In this document: piece after piece, positions 58,701 through 64,000 of the stretch | Numbering within the stretch: position 1 is the stretch's first letter | Layout of the letters: each line of letters begins with the position of its first letter | Source of the DNA: Streptosporangium sandarakinum | GTDB taxonomy: Bacteria > Actinomycetota > Actinomycetes > Streptosporangiales > Streptosporangiaceae | DNA length: 64,000 nt | Assembly: GCF_013409935.1 (NCBI RefSeq) | Contig: NZ_JACCCO010000003.1 | Coordinates: 806,001-870,000, forward strand | Reading direction: 5' to 3' | The notes under the pieces: model-generated | The model's database searches: none | The model's input: only the letters and a program-made list of their open reading frames with translations | Told to the model about the DNA's origin: nothing | Made by a program: the position numbers and the translations under genes

Positions 58701-59029
58701 AGCCGGAGACGGCCTCGTTGCGCGACCTGATCGCCGCGTTCAACGACAGGTACGGCCTGGGTCTGTCGGAGGCGGACCAGGTCTGGGTGGAGCAGCAGTT
58801 CCGCGAGGCGGCGGGCGCCGACGCGCTCCGACAGGCCGCACTCGTCAACGACGAGGCCAACTTCGGCGAGGTGTTCGCCGACCACCTGGAGAAGGTCGTC
58901 ATCGACCGGCACACCGGCAACACCGGCCTGATGCAGCGCTTCTACGACGACTCGCTGTTCCGGTCGCGGATCACCGAGATCGGACGGCGGCAGGTCTACC
59001 GGATGATCCGCGACAGCGAGGGGCTGTGA
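55763..59029 (+). CDS. hsdR: Type I restriction endonuclease subunit HsdR
   Basis: A 1088-residue R subunit. The N-terminal nuclease domain has the PD-(D/E)xK end in LDLALFVNGIPVATAELK (E157, K159). The SF2 translocase motor has Walker A SAGSGKS (K349), DEAH (from D467 in IVDEAHSSQ), FTATPKGK and the late QTLSRLNRTH. The C-terminal helical part would bind HsdM. It translocates and cuts unmodified DNA with ATP. GTG at 55763 follows AAAGGA closely; GTG at 55769 is an alternative. It lies about 9 kb from hsdS, with other modules between. Confidence 0.96.
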   Translation: MTVPPVHHEKVFEDAIESALIDAGWLKGSNDFYDHALGLNTQELLDFVRATQPKEWRRLVTAQAGDEAGAARRLAERVAKAIDDEGALEVLRHGVKDRGVLFRLAYFRPAHTVAADALEPYGKNILSVVRQFRYSAKMTDTLDLALFVNGIPVATAELKNPLTGQTVENAKRQYREDRDPQELLFARRALVHFAVDPDLVFVTTRLAGERTRFLPFNMGTAGPGKPGGAGNPDAPGVLGAADLGDPYGTGTPNDLDGTDDGSTYRTAYLWKRIWHPDTWLDLLRRFLHVDDEDVRKGKGRKPSPGKTHRLPLIFPRFHQWHAVQTLTGNARRYGAGHNYLVQHSAGSGKSNTIAWLAHALSGLHTPAALAGIDETALAKGYEPNQPVFDKVIVITDRVVLDRQLQETIYQFEHTPGVVRRIDQHSDQLAEALQGETAKVVITTLQKFPHVLQKIEGLRGRRFAVIVDEAHSSQSGEGAAALKRVLLKLGGGIASGTASEDTRGAAPSDATDAASTDDIDEDGDLLTASALARGRHDNLSYFAFTATPKGKTLTLFGVPGEDGKPRAFHTYSMRQAIEEGFILDVLKNYVTYATFWRLASTEPGDREVDRRKGQALLTRFAELHPTSMQQRAQIIVEHFRRHTAGRMGGRAKAMVVTRSREHAVRLGQAIRDHVTANGYSDCGTLIAFSQTLKVDGVEYTEARLNGFSERELPERFGYCRADDPSPGASEKAEYRILVVADKYQTGFDQPLLTTMYVDKKLAGVAAVQTLSRLNRTHRLKSQGDVFVLDFANEAEEIQEAFRPYYEGSATERIDPNLLYTREAAVLGHALLVESEMQALAEGYLRAERTSATRRELEKAHAELYRLTGPAVRRFVERQREDAENGGDAAEEFRGDLRGYVRLYGFLSQVVPYVDPDLERLYLFGRFLLNRLPRREDPAVDIGEIDLTHLRISLTGEHDISLPEAEEVTIPGPDGGGGAAPEPETASLRDLIAAFNDRYGLGLSEADQVWVEQQFREAAGADALRQAALVNDEANFGEVFADHLEKVVIDRHTGNTGLMQRFYDDSLFRSRITEIGRRQVYRMIRDSEGL

Positions 59030-59235
59030 CGGCCGCCGCACGCCCTCCCCGGGAGGGGGCGGCTCTCTTCCCGCAGGAGTCGGATTTTCTCCCAAAGGGG
59101 ACAGGTCTCTTCTCTCAGGTGGTGGGGTTCCTCCCGGAGGAGACGGCTCTTCTTCTGGAAGGGAGAGGTCTCCTCCGAGAAGGGATCGGATCCTTCCTGC
59201 AGGAGACGCCTCTATTCCCGAAGGGGACCGCGTGA
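59026..59235 (+). CDS. 69-residue heptad-repeat protein coupling hsdR to the kinase
   Basis: GTG at 59026 overlaps the hsdR stop (GTGA) and its own TGA at 59233 overlaps the kinase GTG (again GTGA), so the frame fits both neighbours exactly. After 13 residues the product is eight consecutive 7-residue units, such as FLPKGTG, FLPEETA, LLREGIG and LFPKGTA (consensus roughly hydrophobic-hydrophobic-P-x-E/G-x-G). Third-position GC is lower than in adjacent genes. It may be a real small protein, or a translated linker that keeps ribosomes moving into the kinase gene. No homologue family recognised. Confidence 0.55.
   Translation: MTAAARPPREGAALFPQESDFLPKGTGLFSQVVGFLPEETALLLEGRGLLREGIGSFLQETPLFPKGTA
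59065..59232 (+). repeat. 21-bp tandem repeat (8 units)
   Basis: Eight degenerate 21-base units in phase with the 69-codon frame, first CTCTTCCCGCAGGAG and last CTATTCCCGAAGGGG. They fill the whole hsdR-kinase junction up to the kinase start. Confidence 0.85.
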
Positions 59236-60815
59236 ATCGGGGAGACGTCGTCGGCGACCGGTACGAGCTGGCCGACTACCTCGGCCGCGGCGGCTACGGC
59301 GAGGTCTGGAAGGGCTTCGACCGGTCGCTGGACCGGCATGTCGCGGTCAAGTTCATCCGCACGGAGCGGTTCCCTACCCCGGAACTGCGCCAGGAAGCTG
59401 AGCGGAGATTCCGCCGCGAGGCCCGGGTCACCGCGCGGATCGGGCATCCTGGGGTGCCGGTCATCCACGACCTCGGCACTCACGACGGTGACCTCTACCT
59501 GGTGATGGAGCTCGTCGAGGGATTCCGCGTCGATGACCTGATCGCCTGCCACCACCCGCTCCCGGTCGCCTGGGCGGCGGCGATCGCCGCTCAGATCTGC
59601 GCGGTCCTGACGGTCGCGCACGCCCGTTCGCTCATCCACCGGGACCTCAAGCCGACGAACCTGATCCTGTGTGCCGACGGCACGGTCAAGGTCCTCGACT
59701 TCGGTGTCGTCGCGATGCTGGGCTCGGCGGACGTCACGCAGATCACTCAGGACGGGCAGAACGTCGGCACACCGCACTACATGTCGCCCGAGCTGGCTGT
59801 CACGGGCCTGGCCGGCCCGCGAAGCGATCTGTACGCACTGGGCTGCGTGCTGCACGAGCTGCTGACCGGGTCGCGAGTCTTCGAGTCGGCGTACACCGCC
59901 GCCGAGGTCGGCCGCCACTACACCGAGGCGCCCGCCCCCTTGCGGTCGCTCCGCGCGGATGTGCCCGCCGAGATCGAACGGCTGGTCCTGGAGCTGCTGG
60001 CCAAGAGGGTCGCCGACCGGCCCGTGAGCGCGGCGGAGGTGTACGAGAGGCTGCTGCCGTTCGTGACGGCCCCGCCGCCGCTGCCCGGCGTGACGGCCGC
60101 GCCGCCGTCGCCCGACCCGCTGCGGATGTACGCCGCCGTCGCCGAGCGTGTCGCCGAGACCGCGCTGACCGGGCCTCGCGCCCCGGTACGGGACGCCGGA
60201 CCCGGGCGGAGGCTCTCCGAGGCGGAGCTGCGGGCGGCGAACGAGCGCGCCGAGGAACTCGCCCTCGAAGGACGGTTCAGCCAGGCGGTCGAACTGCTCG
60301 AAGGCGCGCTCGCCGGGGCCGAGGGCGTCCTTCCGCCGGAGGATCCGGTGGTCTTCGCGCTGCGCATGCGGCTGGCCGGCTCACGCTTCGCGGCCAGAGA
60401 CTACCGGCGGGCGGCCGAGGAGTATGACGATCTCCTGCCCCGGCTGTCGGAGCTGCTGGGAGCCGTCCACCCGGCGGTGCTGGGCTGCCGCCTCAACGGG
60501 GCGCTCTGCGCGGCGGCGCTCGGGCGGCACCGGGTCGCGCTCTCGCAGATGGACGGCCTGCTCCACGACGTGCGGCCAGCGCTGGGGGACCGTGACGGGT
60601 TCGTCCTGGAGCTGCGCAGGGAACTCGGCACGCTCCTCACCCGGCTGGGCGACTACGACCGTGCGCGCGCGGTCCTGCGGCCCCTGCTCGCCGACCTGGA
60701 AGCCGAAAGCGGCGCCGGCCACCCCGACACCCGCGACGTCCGAGACCTGCTGCGGTCCCTCGAACGTGTTTCGCCGGCCCGGCCGGTGACGGATGTGGAA
60801 GGCGGGTGGGCGTAA
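59232..60815 (+). CDS. Serine/threonine protein kinase with C-terminal TPR-like helices
   Basis: A 527-residue Hanks-type kinase: glycine loop GRGGYGEVWKG, VAVK (K40), catalytic HRDLKPTN (D138), DFG (D156), MSPE and RSDLYALGCVLHELLTG. Residues 310-520 hold TPR-like helices (FSQAVELLEGALAGAEGVLPPEDPVVFALR). No membrane span, so it is cytoplasmic. GTG start coupled through the repeat frame to hsdR. A kinase attached to a type I restriction locus could control the R subunit or act in abortive infection as Stk2 does in staphylococci. Both are inferences. Confidence 0.9.
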   Translation: MNRGDVVGDRYELADYLGRGGYGEVWKGFDRSLDRHVAVKFIRTERFPTPELRQEAERRFRREARVTARIGHPGVPVIHDLGTHDGDLYLVMELVEGFRVDDLIACHHPLPVAWAAAIAAQICAVLTVAHARSLIHRDLKPTNLILCADGTVKVLDFGVVAMLGSADVTQITQDGQNVGTPHYMSPELAVTGLAGPRSDLYALGCVLHELLTGSRVFESAYTAAEVGRHYTEAPAPLRSLRADVPAEIERLVLELLAKRVADRPVSAAEVYERLLPFVTAPPPLPGVTAAPPSPDPLRMYAAVAERVAETALTGPRAPVRDAGPGRRLSEAELRAANERAEELALEGRFSQAVELLEGALAGAEGVLPPEDPVVFALRMRLAGSRFAARDYRRAAEEYDDLLPRLSELLGAVHPAVLGCRLNGALCAAALGRHRVALSQMDGLLHDVRPALGDRDGFVLELRRELGTLLTRLGDYDRARAVLRPLLADLEAESGAGHPDTRDVRDLLRSLERVSPARPVTDVEGGWA

Positions 60816-61059
60816 GGATCGAGGCCCACGAGCCACCCTGATATGTGCCGAAGCGAGAGCCGGAAGATGGATTTCCGGGGCGGCATCGATCGTTCCCTCG
60901 CTCCGCGCCTGCTGCGCGGCCGCGTGACGGCCTCCCGGAGGCGGGGAAGGACGCCTCCGGCCCGAGGGCGACGGTGAACGCGGCGCGCGGCATCAGCCCT
61001 TCTGGTGAGGTCCGAAAGCCGCCAGCCCGCGCCCGGGCCGAGTTGGTTGGCTGTCCCGC

Positions 61060-61947
61060 ATGAAGTTCTCGCACCGTGACAGAGCCCTGCGTTTCCGCGA
61101 GTTGCACACCGACGGCCGGGTGCTGGTTCTGCCCACCGCCTGGGATGTCGCCAGCGCATGCCTCATCGAGGACGCCGGGGCCGACGCGATCGCCACCACC
61201 AGCGCGGGCGTCGCTTGGAGCCTCGGCGCCGCCGACGGGAACCGGCTCGGCCGCGACCGTGCCCTCGACCTCGTCGCCCGCATCGTCTCCGCGGTCGATG
61301 TCCCCGTCACCGCCGACATCGAAGGCGGCTACGCGAGCGACCCGGACGGGGTGGCCGAAACCGTTCGGGGCGTGCTTGCCGCGGGCGCCGTAGGAATCAA
61401 TATCGAAGACGGCGATGCCCCGGTCCCGCGGCTGCGGCCGGTCGAGGAACAGTGCGAGCGGATCATCGCCGCTCGGCGGGCCGCTGACGCCGTCCAGGTG
61501 CCGATGTTCCTCAACGCGCGCGTCGACACCTACCTGCTGGCCGTCGGTGATCCGGTTACCCGTCTGCGGGCCACCGTGGACCGTGCGGTGGCTTACGTCG
61601 ACGCGGGTGCCGACGGAATCTTCGTGCCGGGGGTCACCGATCCGGAGACGGTGTCGGTTCTCGTCCGGGAGGTTCCGGTGCCGCTCAACATCATGGCCGG
61701 TCCGGGAGCACCCGCGATCGGTGAGCTGGCCGAGCTCGGGGTCGGTCGCGTCAGCCTCGGCCCGGCGATCGCCCTCGCCACTCACGCTCTCGTCCGGCGC
61801 GGCGTCCAAGAGCTGCTCATCGCCGGTACTTATACGGCCTTCGCCGAGACGATGGCCTACGGGGAGGTCAACGCCCTCGTGGATCGCCCGAAGGAGACCG
61901 GTGACCGGCCGCTTCCCGTTGAGAATGAGGGGGCGGAGGCTCAGTAG
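61060..61947 (+). CDS. Isocitrate lyase/phosphoenolpyruvate mutase family protein
   Basis: A 295-residue TIM barrel: LVLPTAWDVASACLIEDAGADAIATTSAGVAWSLG, metal ligands in PVTADIEGGYA, GINIEDGD, and NARVDTYL with the catalytic arginine. These carboxyvinyl-phosphonate/PEP mutase-like proteins act on 2-methylisocitrate, oxaloacetate or phosphonates. The KKCGH of true isocitrate lyase is absent. Physiological substrate unknown. It converges with a DinB gene and overlaps its end by a few bases. Confidence 0.87.
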   Translation: MKFSHRDRALRFRELHTDGRVLVLPTAWDVASACLIEDAGADAIATTSAGVAWSLGAADGNRLGRDRALDLVARIVSAVDVPVTADIEGGYASDPDGVAETVRGVLAAGAVGINIEDGDAPVPRLRPVEEQCERIIAARRAADAVQVPMFLNARVDTYLLAVGDPVTRLRATVDRAVAYVDAGADGIFVPGVTDPETVSVLVREVPVPLNIMAGPGAPAIGELAELGVGRVSLGPAIALATHALVRRGVQELLIAGTYTAFAETMAYGEVNALVDRPKETGDRPLPVENEGAEAQ

Positions 61948-62456
61948 TAGCCCTTGGTGCCGTCGAGCAGTTCCCTGATGGTGTCGAGGTGGCCCACGTG
62001 CCTGGCGGTCTCCTCGACCATGTGGATCAGCATCCAGCGCAGGGTCGCGCCGGCCGACCGGTAGTCGGGGTGCTTGCCCACGTCGTCCAGCGAATGAGCG
62101 GCGATGATCTCGTTGGAGATCTGGCACTGCTGTTCGAACTCGTCGAGCAGCCGGGCGAGCGGAACCCCCTCGGCCCGCATGTCGGCGTCCTCCACGTTCT
62201 CGTCGAACTGCGGATTGCCGTCGGACGGGCGGCCCAGGAAGAGGACCTCGAACCAGCAGTGCTCGGTCCAGCGCATGTGGGAGACCAGCCCGGCCACCGT
62301 CATCAGCGGCGAGGCGGGCAGCACCGACCGGTACGCGTCCTCCTCCGACAGCCCCTCACATTTCCACCGGACGAGCGCGCGCTGCATGTCGAGCCAGCCG
62401 ACGAGCTGGGTCCGCTCATCGGCGACGAAGGGGGGACGAACGCGAGGAAGTGTCAT
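61941..62456 (-). CDS. DinB-family (DUF664) protein
   Basis: A 171-residue four-helix DinB protein: RTQLVGWLDMQRALVRWKCEGLSEEDAYR, LVSHMRWTEHCWFEVLFLG (His ligand), then LRWMLIHMVEETARHVGHLDTIRELLDG with two further His ligands. The family includes mycothiol- or bacillithiol-dependent enzymes; a metal site is likely but the substrate is not known. ATG at 62456 begins the domain; an upstream open part adds 28 codons. Confidence 0.9.
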   Translation of the reverse strand: MTLPRVRPPFVADERTQLVGWLDMQRALVRWKCEGLSEEDAYRSVLPASPLMTVAGLVSHMRWTEHCWFEVLFLGRPSDGNPQFDENVEDADMRAEGVPLARLLDEFEQQCQISNEIIAAHSLDDVGKHPDYRSAGATLRWMLIHMVEETARHVGHLDTIRELLDGTKGYY

Positions 62457-62644
62457 GGTCGCCGACCATACTTCGATCTCCCGCGACGACGCACCACGTT
62501 TTGATCGGGGGCCGATTCCCGCGCGCGCCGTACCGGGCACTCCTCGCCCGCGAGGCGCGTGTTCGGAGCCTTCGGGGTGCCTGGGCGCGCGGCGAAGAAG
62601 GGAACCGACGGCTGTTTGACCTTCCAGCGGCTGGAGGCTCGACG

Positions 62645-63124
62645 ATGTGCCGCATGGATTCGATTCCCGCGGAGATCAGCCGCGACATCTACGGCATGCC
62701 CGCCTTCGTCTCACTGACCGTCGCCGACCTCGACCGCACGGTCGACTGGTACGTGAACGGGCTGGACTTCATCTCGCTGTTCACCGTGCCCGGCCCCGGC
62801 GGTGAGCCCGCGCTGGTGCACCTGCGCCGCTGGCGGTACCAGGACATCCTGGTGCGTCCCGGCAAGGCCGACGCGGGAGAGGGGTGGACGATCGGAGCGA
62901 TGGCCACTCTGGAGCAGCTCGACGCGCTCGCCGAGCGGGCCCGCGCCCACGGTGGCGGTACGGTCGACGGTCCCGCCGACACCCCGTGGAACACCAGGGA
63001 CCTGCGCGTCACCGACCCGGACGGATACACCGTCGTCTACACGGCCCGGCGCGCGGATGGCGACCGCGACGCGCGCTTCAACGCGATGATGGAGGAGGAG
63101 GCCCGCCGGCAACTCGGCGGGTGA
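62645..63124 (+). CDS. VOC/glyoxalase-fold family protein
   Basis: A 159-residue protein with the VOC pattern VSLTVADLDRTVDWYVNGLDFISLFTVPG, then ALVHLRRWRYQDILVRPG and TRDLRVTDPDGYTVVYTARRADGD. One complete module pair. Metal-binding His and Glu are only partly conserved. GGAGG ends 7 bases before the ATG at 62645. A second, different VOC gene follows after 116 bases in the same direction. Confidence 0.87.
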   Translation: MCRMDSIPAEISRDIYGMPAFVSLTVADLDRTVDWYVNGLDFISLFTVPGPGGEPALVHLRRWRYQDILVRPGKADAGEGWTIGAMATLEQLDALAERARAHGGGTVDGPADTPWNTRDLRVTDPDGYTVVYTARRADGDRDARFNAMMEEEARRQLGG

Positions 63125-63240
63125 GGCTGAGCATCGGCCCCCGGGGCTACCTGCCCCGCAGCCGCATAACGGCGTCCGAGGGGTTTCGGGCGCTGTCAGA
63201 ATCGGTGCCGACGACACCTCGGTCACGTACGGAGGGCGGC

Positions 63241-63582
63241 ATGGCACAGGACCTCTTCGTCGGCATCCCCGTCACCGACTACGCCGCGGCGCTGCCGTGG
63301 TACGAGCGACTCTTCGGCCGGCGGCCCTCGTTCCTGCCGAACGACGTCGAGGCGGTGTGGGAGATGGCCGAGAACCGGTACGTCTACATCGTGCAGGACC
63401 CGGAACGGGCGGGGAACGCCCTGGTGCTGTCGTTCGTCGACGACCTGGACGACCGGGTCGCCGAGATCGCGCGGCGAGGCGTCGAGCCCGCCAGGCGCGA
63501 GACGTACGACGGCGGTGTGACCAAGGTGACCTACCGGGACGCGGAAGGCAACGAGATCAGCTTCGGCGGCGTTCCGGGATGA
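63241..63582 (+). CDS. VOC-fold family protein (small)
   Basis: A 113-residue protein starting MAQDLFVGIPVTDYAAALPWYERLFGRRPSFLPNDVEAVWEM, a VOC-type beta-alpha-beta unit, and ending TYRDAEGNEISFGG. It is shorter and distinct from the VOC gene just upstream. GGAGGG precedes the ATG. Function unknown. Confidence 0.85.
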   Translation: MAQDLFVGIPVTDYAAALPWYERLFGRRPSFLPNDVEAVWEMAENRYVYIVQDPERAGNALVLSFVDDLDDRVAEIARRGVEPARRETYDGGVTKVTYRDAEGNEISFGGVPG

Positions 63583-63719
63583 CGCCCCCTCGGGCCTGAT
63601 CGCGGAACGCCGGAGATCGAAGGCGTCCCTTCCGCGAGCCCGAGGCCGGAAAACTGTCGTCGCGGTGCTCTAGCCTCCCGACCAGTTGATCGAGCTGGGC
63701 TTACCGGGAGAAAACGGCT

Positions 63720-64000
63720 ATGACGTACCTTGAGCTGTCCGAGGACGGCGGCGGAGCGCACAAGTTCTACGAGGCGGCCGTGTCCGGGACGCAGGTGACG
63801 ATCACGTACGGGCGCATCGGCGAGGCGGGGCAGACCAGGGTCACCGACTTCCCGACCGCGGAGAAGGCCCAGGCCGCGGCGGCCAAGAAGATCGGCGAGA
63901 AGGTGCGCAAGGGCTACGCGCCCGCCGTGCGCGGGATGCGGCAGCGCAGGCCCGTCACCCGCAGGACCATCGTCAGCACCCGTTCCACCGCCCGGCAGGC
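63720..64000 (+). CDS. WGR-domain protein, N-terminal part (cut by window edge)
   Basis: The frame opens with ATG at 63720 behind GGGAGAA and runs past the right edge without a stop. The visible 93 residues are a WGR domain: YLELSEDGGGAHKFYEAAVSGTQVTITYGRIGEAGQTRVTDFPTAEKAQAAAAKKIGEKVRKGY (WGR as YGR). In bacteria WGR domains occur in MolR-type and HEAT-repeat proteins and may bind nucleic acids. The Arg-rich part afterwards is probably a linker. The remainder cannot be seen. Confidence 0.85.
   Translation, partial: MTYLELSEDGGGAHKFYEAAVSGTQVTITYGRIGEAGQTRVTDFPTAEKAQAAAAKKIGEKVRKGYAPAVRGMRQRRPVTRRTIVSTRSTARQ

Noticed and set aside
59026-59235. Dismissing the 69-codon frame as noise
   Set aside because: Kept as a feature because both ends overlap neighbours by exactly GTGA and the 21-base repeat keeps frame throughout.
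41373-60815. A BREX, Pgl or DISARM system (methylase, kinase, ATPase and helicase in one island)
   Set aside because: No PglZ/alkaline-phosphatase-like, BrxC/PglY, BrxL or DrmA/B/C gene is present; the helicase is a standard HsdR with the type I nuclease motif and the methylase next to hsdS is HsdM.
1-64000. CRISPR array or prophage
   Set aside because: Repeats found are short tandem units without spacers; no cas gene, integrase, portal, terminase or att-like duplication was seen.

Overview
The window is very GC-rich (I estimate about 72%), with GTG and TTG starts, short intergenic gaps and many divergent regulator/target pairs. It carries an XRE (DUF5753)-DUF397 pair, an ECF41 sigma factor, actinobacterial glycogen genes and a B12-riboswitch-controlled class I ribonucleotide reductase. 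This points to a filamentous actinobacterium, most likely Streptosporangiales. That is inference; no rRNA or tRNA gene was seen.

Layout. (1) 1-5108: tail of a TctC-type binding protein, cobalamin riboswitch, nrdA-nrdB, MscS channel. (2) 5175-25235: mostly core-type single genes: a beta-helix membrane protein, VOC/TetR pair, a 29-heptad coiled-coil protein, divergent glgC and glgA/glgM, PgeF, ECF41 sigma factor, CbiX-like protein, a TDO-superfamily/arylformamidase-like neighbourhood with an Lrp regulator, LysR/DapA-like pair, Nei glycosylase, and small membrane or secreted proteins. (3) 25406-30325: a coupled pair (AAA+ ATPase with TPRs; TPR membrane protein with a GFQGS repeat head), a LuxR regulator and a membrane protein. 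(4) 31597-35451: a tightly coupled three-gene operon on the minus strand: NrtR-like Nudix regulator, MTAN-like nucleosidase with a C-terminal adaptor, and a multi-TM protein. The last two share a glycine-rich VGxQxGTVxG motif. The nucleosidase gene has a strong internal ribosome binding site that would also yield the adaptor alone. (5) 35574-40276: SbcD/SbcC-like nuclease and ATPase. (6) 41373-60815: a defence island. An extra HTH-containing N6-adenine methylase overlaps hsdM-hsdS. Then come XRE-DUF397, a DUF262 / DUF3696-type ATPase / unknown three-gene cassette, an anti-sigma-like ATPase, a WXG-like DUF1023 protein with a lipoprotein, and only then hsdR, which runs through a 69-codon ORF made of eight 7-residue repeats into a Ser/Thr kinase, with 4-bp GTGA overlaps on both sides. 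(7) 61060-64000: PEP-mutase family protein, DinB, two VOC proteins and a truncated WGR-domain gene.

How it fits together. The nrdAB block is expected to switch on when cobalamin is scarce. The 41-61 kb block looks like a type I restriction-modification locus that accreted other conflict modules between its S and R genes, with composition shifts inside hsdS and the DUF1023 gene. The best candidates for something undescribed are the NrtR/nucleosidase/TM operon with its internal start and shared motif, the repeat ORF coupling hsdR to a kinase, and the DUF262-ATPase-unknown cassette. The window also has many short in-frame tandem repeats and a strongly enriched octamer palindrome, CCGTACGG.
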